From positions 434,001 through 498,000 of the forward strand of contig CAVQFB010000011.1 of the NCBI GenBank assembly GCA_963711675.1: DNA of 64,000 bases. The letters are read 5' to 3'. The position numbers and the translations under genes are program-made. How positions within the stretch are numbered: the stretch's first letter is position 1; each line of letters starts with the position of its first letter. The DNA comes from CAVQFB01 sp963711675 (GTDB taxonomy: Bacteria; Acidobacteriota; Terriglobia; Terriglobales; Acidobacteriaceae). Below the pieces are notes generated by a model. That model made no database searches. It saw only the letters and a program-made list of their open reading frames with translations, and had not been told where the DNA came from. This document shows, piece after piece, positions 1-10,104 of the stretch.

Positions 1-3000
1 CCTTCCACGGCAGCGGCTGGTACTACGGGCGTAACGACAAGCTCGATGCCAACCAGTTTTTTCTGAACCAGGCACCCGATCCGCGCAAGGATCCGAATGG
101 AACCCTGTGCGCTGCAGGCAATACCGCAGATTGCTACCATCCTGCACTGCGCTTCAGCCAATACGGTGGAACGCTCGGCGGTCCGATCATCAAGGATAAG
201 CTGTTCTTCTTCGGCGCCATCCAGAACGACCACTTCATCAGTGCCGCAGACCCCATTCCGGTCGTGGAAGAAGACCCCGCCTTCCGGGCCATGGTCGCCC
301 AGTCCTTCCCGAACTCAGTGTCCACGTTGCTCTATTCGAAGTACGCCCCGCAGATTCCCGGAACGCCTATCGCAGGCTCGACCGTGTCGGCGTACGTCAA
401 CAGTGGTAACTCAAGTAGCGGTTTGGGAAGCTTTAACCAGTTCCTGTGCCCTTCGAACCCGGACTACGCTGGGGATCCGCTCGGAACTACCCATGTCCCG
501 CTGTTGTTTGCTCAGCTTTTTGGGTATAACCCGGCAACAGATGCTGCTGGTTGCGCGAATCCGCTTACGACTACCGCATTTAACACTCCTGCACTGCTGG
601 CCCATCGGAACGTGCAAATGTTTGACCAGGGCGTGGCGGTCTTTAACACCCAGACCCAGACTCTTGGCAACCTCTTCAATGGAAGAGAGTGGACCGGTCG
701 CCTCGATTACACTCCCAACGCTGCCAACCGGTTCTCTGCGAACTACGGTTGGTTCCGGTCTACCGACGCCAACGGACCTTTGAAGCCACAGGGCGTACGC
801 GGCTTCCTGAATCCGTCACGAAATCTTTTCCCCAACGGGCAGGTTAGCTGGGTCCACACCTTCAGCCCAACCGTCCTGAACGAGCTGCGCGCCGGTTACA
901 CCCAGAACAACACCTTCATCGGAGCCATCAATCCTGGCATTCCCCAAGTCGGCTTCGATGATGGCAGCCTCGGATTCGGCTCCTACGCCGGTTACCCGCA
1001 GTTCTTCAAGGAGAACATCTACCAGTATTCCGACATGGTTTCGTTGAGCCACGGCAACCACAGCATCAAGATCGGCGGCGATATTCGCCGCAACATCGAG
1101 AACAGCGAGTTCAACGTCGCTCGCCCTTCGTATTATTTCAATGACGCCTTGTTCTTCGCCATCGATCAGCCTTACACCATGACCGGCGGCGTCGATCCCG
1201 GAATCTGTGCGCCCCCGTGCAAGTCGTTCAATCAGACACCGGTGGCCAGCCTGCACAGCAACGTGCGGCACTGGCGCAACATCGAGGCCGGTCTCTATTT
1301 CCAGGATGATTGGAAGGTCACCCGACGCTTGACGTTGAACCTCGGTCTCCGTTGGGACAAGTATCAACGTCACAACGAAGAGAACAACCTCGCAACCACC
1401 TTCATCAAGGGACCCGGCACGAACGTGATCGACAACATTTCGACCGGTGCTGGCTGGCTCCTGGCGTCTAACGCTCCCTCTGGCGCTCCCGGGTGCAACA
1501 CTGCCAGTGAGATCGCTCTGGCTCAGCTCGCAGGCGTATGCGGGCCGGGCGGTTTCGCACCTGCATCGAGTTTGGGACGTGGACGCAACAAGGATTTCGG
1601 TCCACGGCTCGGCTTCGCCTGGGACGTGTTCGGAGACGGCAAGACTTCACTGCGTGGCGGGTTCGGCATCTCCTACGAGGGCACGCTCTACAACCCGCTC
1701 TCGAACTCCCGCTGGAACCTCCCCTATTACTCGTTCAACGCTGCCACCAACTTCCTGGGTGGAGACGTAGGTACGGTCATCTACGGGCCAAGCACGAATG
1801 GACCTTCACAGTGCCCCAATTGCCCGGTTACGCCGACCTTCCTGGGTCCGCCGCAGAACGTAGGCCAGGGCGTCGGCGCCCAAGCTAATGGAAACATCAT
1901 TGGATGGCAGGGCCAGTCCTACACCGTCAATGGAACCGTGGTTCCAGGTAACGCCAACCTTGCCACTTTGACGGGCATCATCTTCAAGGAAGGCGTCAAC
2001 GATCCCTACGTCTACAACTTCTACCTCAGCGGACAACGGGAACTCCCGGGCAAGTTCGTGGTAGAAGCTGATTACGTCGGGACAGCCGGACACGGGCTTG
2101 TTCCGCTCGGAAGACGTCAACCGTATTCCTGGAGGCAAGCTTCCTGAAGGGGCATGCACGACTGACAATTTCGGACGCCAGCTGTGCAGCCAGTTGAGCG
2201 CTACAAATGCGGCCGGTCGTTTGAACCCCAACTATGGTCGACTCCGCGTTTGGCAGAACGTAGTCAACTCCAACTACAACTCCCTCCAGCTCAATGCGAA
2301 GAAGCAGATGAGCCACGGATTGCTGTTCAATATGAATTACACCTGGAGCCATTCCATCGACAACGGCTCGGGGTGGCATAACGGTGCCACCGCTGCTACC
2401 GGATCTGCCGCCGGTGATGGCTTCACCACCGACCAGACTCTGCCGGGTCTCGACCGCGGTAACTCGCTGTTCGATATTCGGCATCGCCTGGTGTTCAACT
2501 ACGTGTATCAGTTACCCGGCCCGAAGAATGGAATCCTGGGCGCGGTCGCGGGTGGATGGCAATACAGTGGAATCTGGTCCTTCCAGACCGGAGCTCACTG
2601 GGAGCCGTATCGCTCGGGCAGTTCGAAACTGAGGACGATCTCCTCGGGAGGAACTGCCGCGTGTACCGCCGCGGATATTACCGCTGGAAACTGCGAAAAC
2701 AAAGGCGGCGACTTCAACCTCGACGCCGTCGGCAACGACCGGCCGAATTCGTCTGTTGCCGGCTTCGGAAGCTGGTTCGCACGATCAGTGGGCCCAGGGA
2801 TACTTCAATGCAGCCAATCCTGCAGCCATCACTTTCTCGGCGCCATGCCCAGGATGCGTTGGCAATCTCGGACGTAACACCTTTGTTAGGCCCGGGCCAG
2901 TGGTATGCGGATATGACCTTGGGCAAGAACTTCAAAATTACAGAGCGATTCAACCTGAAGTTCGAAGCTCAAGGCTTCAACGTATTCAACAAAGCCAACT

Positions 3001-3119
3001 TCCTGCTGGCAACCGTCGCTGGCGGCGCCAACAACAAGAGCAACCAGGGTAACTTTGGCCAGGCTGGTGGCACCTTGAACGCCCGCAACGTCCAACTGGG
3101 GTTGAAGCTCAGCTTCTAA
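1..3119 (+). pseudogene. Oar-like TonB-dependent receptor, 5'-truncated by the window and frameshifted
   Basis: The reading frame is open from base 3, so the N-terminal part (normally a carboxypeptidase-like regulatory domain and plug) lies outside the window. The visible part is a large outer-membrane beta-barrel of the acidobacterial Oar/TonB receptor family: it has the GGTLGGPIIKDKLFFFG segment, alternating aromatic barrel strands (FQDDWKVTRRLTLNLGLRWD), the pre-terminal DFNLD...NDRPN stretch and a C-terminal strand ending in LKLSF. The protein is split over frames: 3 to about 2096, about 2098 to 2770, about 2770 to 2887, and about 2889 to 3119. Each junction looks like one extra base, and the three together restore the original frame. 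Either the gene is decayed or the assembly carries single-base insertions. The substrate cannot be inferred. Confidence 0.85.
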
Positions 3120-3133
3120 CCTCGACTCTGACC

Positions 3134-3177
3134 TTAAGGGGCTTGCCTCAGATTTGGGGCAGGCCCCTTAACTTTTT
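3134..3177 (+). terminator. Rho-independent terminator after the TonB receptor
   Basis: A 14-bp stem (TTAAGGGGCTTGCC at 3134-3147 against GGCAGGCCCCTTAA at 3158-3171, one G-T pair) with a 10-base loop is followed by a run of five T at 3173-3177. It lies 15 bases after the receptor stop codon. Confidence 0.9.
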
Positions 3178-3197
3178 GTATGAGAAAATGCAGGGCC

Positions 3198-4211
3198 ATG
3201 AACGTGACGCTAAAGTCCCAGATTCTCCGTCTCGTTCTCTTGTGGGCATGTCTCGTCGGTGCCTGGTGCTGCGTTTCGCAAGGCCAGCAGCAAGTCCTCG
3301 GAAACATCGTGGGCGAGGTTCATGTCGTCCGTTCCGCCTTCCCTCCCAAACAGGTGATGGTGAGTCTGCAAAGCCGCGGCGCAACCATTACTTCCAAGTA
3401 TGCCGACGACCAAGGTCGTTTCGGTTTCCCCTATCTGCCGGGCGGAAGCTACAACGTGGTAGTTGAGGATGAAGACTACGCCCCAGTAAACGTACGCGTC
3501 GACTTGAATCCTGTTTTCTCTCAAACCGCACAGATCCAGATCACTTTGATCCCTCGGGACGTGGCGAAGCCCGACAGTGCGGCTGGCCGCGTGTCTGGCA
3601 GTAACCCCAACGCCATCGACCTGAGCGAATACACCCGCAAGTTCCCCAAGAAAGCGATAAGCGAATACGAAAAGGGCGTGAAGGCAAACTCTTCGGGCGA
3701 CGGCGACAGCGCTCTGCGTCACTTCCAGAAGTCGATCGAAATCGCTGCGGATTTCTATCCTGCGCACAATGAACTCGGCCGCGTCTATACCTCGAAATCA
3801 GACTTTCCGGCAGCCCAGCACGAGTTCGAAGAAGCCATCCGGCTGAATCAGAGCGATGCAGAAGCGCACCTGAATCTTGGCAACGTGTTCCTATTGACCA
3901 AGAAATACGACGACGCTCTCAGGAACGTGCAGGAGGGGTTGCGGCGGGAGCCGAACTCGGCAGTCGGCCAGTTCACACTGGGCTCTATCTACGAGCGCAC
4001 AGGGAAGTATCCCGAAGCCGAGAAGGCGTTGCGCGAAGCGCTTCGCCTGGACCCCAAAATGGCAAAGGTACATCTCGAACTGGTAAACCTCTATCTCGCC
4101 CAGAAAAGAAAGCCCGAGGCGGCGTCCGAGTTGAGGGCTTTCCTCAAGGATTCCCCGGACGACCCGTTTGCTCCCAGAGCCAGAGAGGTCCTGAAGAAGC
4201 TGGATCAGTGA
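3198..4211 (+). CDS. Secreted TPR protein with an N-terminal CarboxypepD_reg-like domain
   Basis: This 337-residue protein starts with a signal peptide (hydrophobic run LRLVLLWACLVGAW). An about 80-residue beta-sandwich follows, with the YADDQGRFGFPYLPGG signature of carboxypeptidase-regulatory-like folds. At least four TPR units come after it (AHNELGRVYTSKSDFPAAQ, AHLNLGNVFLLTKKYDDAL and later copies). Such proteins are likely periplasmic scaffolds; no enzymatic motif is visible. An ATG at 3180 would add six residues, but it abuts the terminator T-run and has no ribosome-binding site, so the ATG at 3198 is preferred because it places the signal peptide at the N-terminus. Function beyond protein-protein interaction is unknown. 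Confidence 0.8.
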   Translation: MNVTLKSQILRLVLLWACLVGAWCCVSQGQQQVLGNIVGEVHVVRSAFPPKQVMVSLQSRGATITSKYADDQGRFGFPYLPGGSYNVVVEDEDYAPVNVRVDLNPVFSQTAQIQITLIPRDVAKPDSAAGRVSGSNPNAIDLSEYTRKFPKKAISEYEKGVKANSSGDGDSALRHFQKSIEIAADFYPAHNELGRVYTSKSDFPAAQHEFEEAIRLNQSDAEAHLNLGNVFLLTKKYDDALRNVQEGLRREPNSAVGQFTLGSIYERTGKYPEAEKALREALRLDPKMAKVHLELVNLYLAQKRKPEAASELRAFLKDSPDDPFAPRAREVLKKLDQ

Positions 4212-4270
4212 CGATCTCGCGCTTCTAAGCGCGCGACGAAAGCAATCCCATTCCCGCCTGTTTTCTGCTC

Positions 4271-6355
4271 CTAGCTTTTTGGCACGAATTGGCAGAAGTT
4301 CTCTTGCAGCTGGCAGGCCTTCTCGTATTCTTCTTTCGCGTCTTTCGGACGATTCAGCCGCTGCCAGGCAAACGCCAGATTGACATGTGCTTCCGCGAGG
4401 TTTGGGTCCAGCTTTAGCGCTTGCCGGTAGCTCTCCACCGCCTTCTGCAGCTGATTCGTCCGGCTATAGGAAATCCCCAGAAAATTGTAGAGAGGAGCGT
4501 CGTTCACTCCGAGCTCCGCGGCTTTCGCCAGGTGCTTCGCCGCTTCGGCATAATTCTTCTGCTCGACGTGCAACACGCCGAGATCTCGGCGTAGAATTCC
4601 GAAGTTTGGCTGAATTGAGACTGCCTTTTCGTAATCAGCAATGGCAGCGGCCTTGTCGGTTTTGGCATCAATCGCGCCCAGCTGATACCACGCACGATAG
4701 TTCTGCGGATTAAACTTCAGAGCCTTTTCCAGCCACTGGCGTGCCTCCACAAACTGCCCGAGCATCACCTGGGCGTGCGCCAGGCCGGTCATCGCCTGAT
4801 CGAAGTTGGGATTCAATTGTAGCGTCTGCTGGAACTGGGCTCTCGCCTCTTCCCACTTGCGCTGGCGTATAGCTCCTTCTCCGAGCATAAAAGGGACGAC
4901 GTACATCTTTGGATCCTTTTCTCGGACTTCAGCAAGCAGAGCCTCACCCGCTTGAAAGTCACCCGCTTCGAAGGCGTCGGCTGATCGCAGAATATCCTGA
5001 AACTCTCCCACTTTCGATTTTGGGTCGGGCAGGCCTGCGGCCAGCGCTTCCGCGGAAACTGGCGCCCGGTAAGCCACGTAACCCAGCGCACGCAGCTTTT
5101 CGACCGTGTCTGGATTGAGCCCCGACCCCTTCGACTCATCTTTGGCGAAAGGATTGTTTTTCACGCGCTGTTTGAGCTTTTCTTTGAGCACGGCTACAGT
5201 TGCCGTCTGCTGTGCTGCCAGGTTGTTCTGTTCCTCTGGATCATTTGCTACTTCGTACAGTTCTGGCTGGGGCGCGTCGATGTAGTGATACCGGCTGGTC
5301 TCGAGCGAATGCAGGGGGCTCCATCCAAACGAACTGAAGGGATAGAAGGTTTCGCTATAGGCACCGTCGTCGCCATCAGCATTCTTCACGGGGAGCGCGG
5401 GAGACTGGAATTGTTTATCAATCGCGTCTTTCGCGTTCGCCAGGTGCAACAGCGTCGGAGCTACCGCGATCGTCTCCACCGGTGTGCTCACCCGGCCCGG
5501 CCGGATCCCGCTTCCGGCGGGAGGTTTGAGGATCAGCGGAATGCGTATGGTGGAGTTATAGATGAAGAATCCGTGTTCACCTTCGCCATGATCGCCCAGC
5601 GATTCGCCGTGGTCGCTGAGGAAGATGATCAGGCTTCTGTCGTAAAAACCTCTTTGCTTGAGCCATGAAATGAGCCGACCGAGTTCGTGATCTGCATAGG
5701 CGATCTCTCCGTCATAGAGGTGACCCTTGTATTGGGATCGGAAAGGTTCGGGTGGATCGTAAGGGCTATGAGGATCGTAAAGATGAAGCCACAGAAAAAA
5801 CGGCCGCTGCGAGTTTTTTTTCAGCCAGTCAAGCGCGTGGCTCACACTCTCTTCGGCCTTGCGGTCGACCAGCCCGATATCTTTCTTCTGGAAGGTCTCG
5901 GCGTTGAAGGCATCGTCGTAAAAATCGAACCCTCGTGCCAGCCCCCAACTGCGATCCAGCACAAACGCGCTGACTACCGCCCCGGTAGCATATCCGTTGG
6001 CTTTGAATCCCTGCGCCACCGTTCGGAAAGTTGCGGCCAGCGGCTGTCCGGTGAAATCCTGCACTCCGTTTTGGAAGGGATAGGTTCCCGTCAGGATCGC
6101 CGCATGCGAAGGCCACGTCAGCGGCACTTGGGAAAATGCCTGCTCAAACACGACGCTATCGTGACAGAGAGAATCCAGAACCGGGGTTTGAACCTGGGTG
6201 GCACCGTAACAGCCGACGTGATCCGCCCGCAACGTGTCCATGGTGACGAGAATCACGTTGGTCGAGGGTTTGGCAGACGCAGGACCAGCCGCAAGGGCGT
6301 TCCCGGAGATCACGCTCAGGCCGACAAGTAAGTGGAAGATTCGCTGGAAATTCAA
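4271..6355 (-). CDS. Sulfatase-fold (alkaline phosphatase superfamily) protein fused to TPRs, paralogue 1
   Basis: 694 residues: signal peptide, alkaline-phosphatase-superfamily domain (about 30-430), then about six TPRs (465-690). Metal-site motifs are visible: TMDTLRADHVGCYG near the N-terminus and FLSDHGESLGDHGEGEHG in the middle. At the nucleophile position, where sulfatases carry Cys or Ser in a C/S-x-P-S/A-R motif, this protein has Thr in PLTWPSHAAILTGTYP. Annotation as a formylglycine sulfatase is therefore doubtful; Thr nucleophiles are known in other branches of the superfamily such as phosphoethanolamine transferases and nucleotide pyrophosphatases. It lies 24 bases downstream of a close paralogue and is probably cotranscribed with it. 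Substrate unknown; exported location inferred. Confidence 0.85.
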   Translation of the reverse strand: MNFQRIFHLLVGLSVISGNALAAGPASAKPSTNVILVTMDTLRADHVGCYGATQVQTPVLDSLCHDSVVFEQAFSQVPLTWPSHAAILTGTYPFQNGVQDFTGQPLAATFRTVAQGFKANGYATGAVVSAFVLDRSWGLARGFDFYDDAFNAETFQKKDIGLVDRKAEESVSHALDWLKKNSQRPFFLWLHLYDPHSPYDPPEPFRSQYKGHLYDGEIAYADHELGRLISWLKQRGFYDRSLIIFLSDHGESLGDHGEGEHGFFIYNSTIRIPLILKPPAGSGIRPGRVSTPVETIAVAPTLLHLANAKDAIDKQFQSPALPVKNADGDDGAYSETFYPFSSFGWSPLHSLETSRYHYIDAPQPELYEVANDPEEQNNLAAQQTATVAVLKEKLKQRVKNNPFAKDESKGSGLNPDTVEKLRALGYVAYRAPVSAEALAAGLPDPKSKVGEFQDILRSADAFEAGDFQAGEALLAEVREKDPKMYVVPFMLGEGAIRQRKWEEARAQFQQTLQLNPNFDQAMTGLAHAQVMLGQFVEARQWLEKALKFNPQNYRAWYQLGAIDAKTDKAAAIADYEKAVSIQPNFGILRRDLGVLHVEQKNYAEAAKHLAKAAELGVNDAPLYNFLGISYSRTNQLQKAVESYRQALKLDPNLAEAHVNLAFAWQRLNRPKDAKEEYEKACQLQENFCQFVPKS

Positions 6356-6379
6356 GTAAGTTCCTGAACTTGCTGAAGG

Positions 6380-8332
6380 CTATTGGGGACCACCATCTCG
6401 CGCCTTGCTGAGTTCGTCCTGAGCTTCGTCGTTCAGTCCCTTGGCAGCCAGTGCCTTGGCCAGCGCCACATGCGTTCCCCGATCCTGCGGCGCCAACGCC
6501 GAAGCCTTGCGTAACTCGGTGATCGCCTCGTCGGCCTGCCCCTGGTATAGCAATACTTCCCCTAACGCCCGATGCGCCGGAGCGTATTCCTCATTGATTA
6601 CGATGGACTGCCGGAACGCCGCCGCGGCTTCGTTCGCCATCTTCTGTTGCAGGTAGGCGGCACCCAGGTTGTAGGCCGCTGCAAAGTTCGTGGAATCAAG
6701 TTCCAGCGCATGCTTCAACGTGGACACCGATTCTGCCATCTGCCCGGTATGACCATACGCCACTCCAAGATAAAACGCCGCCAGGGCATAGTCTGGGCTG
6801 AGCTTGAGCGTTTTCTCGAACTCAGCAACCGCCTCCGGAAAATTCTTCACGCGGTAATAGTTCAGTCCCTGCAAGTAATGTGCCGGGACTGAATTGGGTT
6901 CGGTCTTCATGGCCGCGGCCAGTTTTTCGATCGACGGGGGATAGTCGCCATGCTGGCTTTCGGCAATCGCATCGGAGATCAGTTCGTAAGTTTGAATCCG
7001 ATCTTTCGGGTCAGGCAGATCCCGATTACTGATGGTGGGGTTTCCGCCCCCAGAAAATCCAGCATATCCCAAGGACTTCAGACGCTCCATGAGCGCGGGA
7101 TCAAGGCCGGTCTTCTCGGCCATCTCCGGGCCGGCACTGTATTCCCGTATCAGTGCTGTGAGCTTGGCTTGCATCTCCTCTGCTACCGCTTTTTTCTGCG
7201 CCAGCAGGTTATTCGTTTCCCCGGGATCTTTGCTCAGGTCGTACAACTCAGGCTTGGGCGCATCGATGAAATGATAGTTTTGCGTCTCAACCCCGCGCAA
7301 TTCGCTCCAGTTGAAATGCAGGCGGGGCAGAAACGTTTCCGAGTATAAGCTGCGCGGGCCCTGCTCGTCCTTCCCGCTGAGCAGCGGTACCAGGTTCTGG
7401 CCCTGCACCTGTGACGGCACGTCAATTTTCAGGAGGTTCAGCACCGTCGGCATGATGTCGGTCAGACTCGTGGATGCTTCCACCAGCTTTACCGTCTTCA
7501 GCTCAGGTGCTCGAATGATCAGAGGAACGTGCAGGGTCGCGTTATAGATGAAGAAGCCGTGGGTCTTCTCTCCATGCTCACCCAGGCTCTCCCCGTGGTC
7601 CCCGCTGAGGACGATGATCGTGTTCTGGTAGACGCCCTTGTCCTTCAGAAACTGAAGCAGGCGCCCCACCTGCGAGTCCGCAAATGCGATCTCGCCATCG
7701 TAGGGGTGCGTGGCGTATTCCTTGTCATACGGCGGCGGTGGTCGGTAGGGAAAGTGCGGGTCGTAGAGATGCATCCAGAGGAAGAACTTCTTCTGGTAAT
7801 TCTGGCCCAGCCACTCCAGCGTCTGGTCGGCGACCAGGTTGCCCGGACGCTCCATCTCTTCGAGGTTGGACTCCTGCAATCGGCTGAAGTCGAAATGGTC
7901 GTAGTAGAAATCGAAGCCGTGATTGAGGCCGAAGCGGCTGTCCAGCACCGCAGAGCCGATAACCGCTCCCGTGGTGTATCCGTGCTCCTTCAAAACGGAC
8001 GCCAGGGTCGGCTGCTGCGGGCTCAGCTTATTGGCGCTGAAATCGTGCATGCCGCTCAACATGGGATAGGTGCCGGTGAAAATCGAACTATGCGATGGGA
8101 GCGTCACCGGGACTGGCGTGAAGGCATGAGTAAATCGCGAACCCTCTGCGGCGAGAGCGTCGATATTCGGAGTCTTGACCTGCTGGTAGCCGTAGCAGCC
8201 GAGATGATCTGCACGCAGCGTATCGACGGTGATCACCACCAAGTTGGAGGGCGGATTCGGAGTTGCGAAGGCAGATAGGACGGCTATTATGCTGACCGTC
8301 AACAGGAAGACAAAGCGCCCGAGGGAAAACAT
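6380..8332 (-). CDS. Sulfatase-fold (alkaline phosphatase superfamily) protein fused to TPRs, paralogue 2
   Basis: 650 residues with the same layout as its neighbour: signal peptide (FVFLLTVSIIAVLSAFA), superfamily domain with TVDTLRADHLGCYG and LSGDHGESLGEHGEKTHG metal-binding segments, then TPRs from about residue 470 (NYYRVKNFPEAVAEFEKTL and following). The presumed nucleophile is again Thr (PVTLPSHSSIFTGTYP), not Cys or Ser. Conserved elements such as FFLWMHLYDPHFPYRPP are shared with the other two copies in this window. It is the first gene of a two-gene minus-strand unit. The fold assignment is secure; the reaction is not. Confidence 0.85.
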   Translation of the reverse strand: MFSLGRFVFLLTVSIIAVLSAFATPNPPSNLVVITVDTLRADHLGCYGYQQVKTPNIDALAAEGSRFTHAFTPVPVTLPSHSSIFTGTYPMLSGMHDFSANKLSPQQPTLASVLKEHGYTTGAVIGSAVLDSRFGLNHGFDFYYDHFDFSRLQESNLEEMERPGNLVADQTLEWLGQNYQKKFFLWMHLYDPHFPYRPPPPYDKEYATHPYDGEIAFADSQVGRLLQFLKDKGVYQNTIIVLSGDHGESLGEHGEKTHGFFIYNATLHVPLIIRAPELKTVKLVEASTSLTDIMPTVLNLLKIDVPSQVQGQNLVPLLSGKDEQGPRSLYSETFLPRLHFNWSELRGVETQNYHFIDAPKPELYDLSKDPGETNNLLAQKKAVAEEMQAKLTALIREYSAGPEMAEKTGLDPALMERLKSLGYAGFSGGGNPTISNRDLPDPKDRIQTYELISDAIAESQHGDYPPSIEKLAAAMKTEPNSVPAHYLQGLNYYRVKNFPEAVAEFEKTLKLSPDYALAAFYLGVAYGHTGQMAESVSTLKHALELDSTNFAAAYNLGAAYLQQKMANEAAAAFRQSIVINEEYAPAHRALGEVLLYQGQADEAITELRKASALAPQDRGTHVALAKALAAKGLNDEAQDELSKARDGGPQ

Positions 8333-8509
8333 GGGATCGATGATTATATCCCAGTAAATCTGGCATCGCTGACGAGCTTTTCGATTTCGGCAGGCGGATG
8401 GTTACCGGGGCCTGCAACCATCTGATGGGTTCATCGTGATGAGCAGGTTACGGGAACTCCAATGAAATGCCAAAGTCGAAGATTGGCACTTTAAGCGACG
8501 GCGTGAGGT

Positions 8510-9055
8510 TCAGTTGAAGACGGCGTTGTCGTTGCTAAGAGAGCACCTGCTGTCGACGGGTGCGTTCGACTCGACCATGTGTCCGCTTCGTGATAACTTC
8601 CACCAACGCAGCAAAGGCTTCACCTGGGACTCGTAGGGCTTGAGACTCTCTTGGGTCAGGAATTCCATATTCTGGAATTCCTTCTCGCGCGCGACGCTGA
8701 TGGTATAGGGATGCGCATTCTGTATCACTAACAGCGCCCCGCTCGGCGGCACCTTGAGTTCCCGGAACTCCTTAGTGTCGAGAATTGCGATGAGAGCGTT
8801 CCAGTCCGTGTCTGAGAGTTGCCCTTCATAGACCTTGCGTTCCCGATCCTTCCCCAATTTGCGCTCCGCTTTTTCCGCGTGGAAATGGCGATCGTCAAAG
8901 ACTAGCATGCAGTACTGCTGCGTGGCCATCGGACCGGGCTGCACTTCAGAGAGCAGAAGCCGCAGAGCCGCGCCCTTCGCGGTTTCATTCGAGCCGGCGC
9001 TGGCCGCGAGGCCGATTGCCAGCACGAAAGAAAGAATTGTCATTGAACGTGTCAT
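8510..9055 (-). CDS. Small secreted protein, unknown function
   Basis: 181 residues with a signal peptide (MTILSFVLAIGLAASAG). I do not recognise a named domain. The segment CMLVFDDRHFHAEKAERKLG, followed by VYEGQLSDTDWNALIAILD, parallels the product of the next gene upstream (CLVVYEDGKYFFEKKEEHTLG then GVLSADDMQRLKAILG), so the two are distant tandem paralogues. Both appear to be single compact periplasmic domains with a short beta-hairpin entry and a helix. The spacing of 25 bases suggests cotranscription. Function unknown. Confidence 0.65.
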   Translation of the reverse strand: MTRSMTILSFVLAIGLAASAGSNETAKGAALRLLLSEVQPGPMATQQYCMLVFDDRHFHAEKAERKLGKDRERKVYEGQLSDTDWNALIAILDTKEFRELKVPPSGALLVIQNAHPYTISVAREKEFQNMEFLTQESLKPYESQVKPLLRWWKLSRSGHMVESNAPVDSRCSLSNDNAVFN

Positions 9056-9080
9056 CGTGTTGCCCTCGCGGGGGATCAGC

Positions 9081-9776
9081 CTAACGAATGCTCGTTGCTT
9101 GGCAGTACTGCGGCTTCGATTCCTTCAGTTTGTTCTTTTTCCCTAATTCGTCAAACCATTTCATGAGCGGACCAAGCGTCTTCTTGTAGGGTTCTCCATT
9201 GTCCAGATAAGTATCTATGCCGCTCAAGGAGGCTGACGACGATATCGCGGAAGTTGTTCCCGTCTTCACCCGCTCTTTCATCAGCGAGAACTGTTGTAAT
9301 GTTGCGGCGCGGCCGATTTGCACGTCTAGGCGCTCGGCTTCTTTAATCGCCTGCGCATCCGGGGGGAGGTCGGGCGTCTTGGGCGTGGTGATCTTCTTGA
9401 GCTCTTCATCGCCTAGAATTGCTTTCAGCCGCTGCATATCGTCTGCCGACAAGACGCCCTCAGCCGACTTAGCCTTGGGCTTGCCTAGAGTATGTTCTTC
9501 CTTCTTCTCGAAGAAATACTTGCCATCTTCGTACACGACCAGGCAGGTGGCAGAATTGGGATATTGTTGCACGTCCATCTGCTGCTCGCCTTTCTGGGCC
9601 GAATCATAGACGTTCCTGCCGCTCGACATCAGGTTCGCCTGGGACTCCAGCTCTGCTCTCATGCGTTGTATCTGCAGCAGAGGTTGAGTTTCCTGACCAT
9701 TGGCGATCGGCACGAAGACCAACAGTCCAAGCAGCACGAGGAATTGCGACTTATCGTAACTCGAGCATCCGGGCAC
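9081..9776 (-). CDS. Small secreted protein, paralogue of the downstream gene
   Basis: 231 residues from a GTG at 9776. This start is chosen because a GGGAGG ribosome-binding site lies 8 bases upstream and the resulting N-terminus is a normal signal peptide (FLVLLGLLVFVPIANG); a longer frame reaching 9866 has neither. The mature part has a charged helical stretch, then the shared CLVVYEDGKYFFEKKEE motif and a helix-rich C-terminus. No catalytic motif is visible. It forms a tandem pair with the 181-residue protein immediately downstream. Function unknown. Confidence 0.65.
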   Translation of the reverse strand: MPGCSSYDKSQFLVLLGLLVFVPIANGQETQPLLQIQRMRAELESQANLMSSGRNVYDSAQKGEQQMDVQQYPNSATCLVVYEDGKYFFEKKEEHTLGKPKAKSAEGVLSADDMQRLKAILGDEELKKITTPKTPDLPPDAQAIKEAERLDVQIGRAATLQQFSLMKERVKTGTTSAISSSASLSGIDTYLDNGEPYKKTLGPLMKWFDELGKKNKLKESKPQYCQATSIR

Positions 9777-10104
9777 GTGATTTTTCCTCCCAACAACTTC
9801 AGTTCGTTGACATGTTCGGCTGGGGCCCGTTCCACTTTTGGCAATTTGTATGCTTACTTTCGACATTGTCGCTTGACGGCGTTTCCACTAAGACCGGACT
9901 CGACAGCACCCCTTCAATTTAGGTGTGTGAATACTGTGATGCGGTTTGGTGTGATCCGAGTTTCCCTTTTTGTTCTGATAGCGGCTGATCATACAACGTA
10001 TCCCCCTCTCCGCCAACCGCGTAGGGGCCTAAGAGGGATTCGTCGTAGAAGCTAGAGCCTCGGCTGCTCACACTCACGTGCCGCCCCTCGACAATAGGCG
10101 GCCG
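9777..10104. other. Intergenic region, no gene seen
   Basis: About 330 bases between two minus-strand genes. It should hold the promoter of the secreted-protein pair and the 3' end of the VWA transcript. Short inverted repeats such as CCGCC/GGCGG near 10081-10104 are too weak to call a terminator. Confidence 0.4.
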
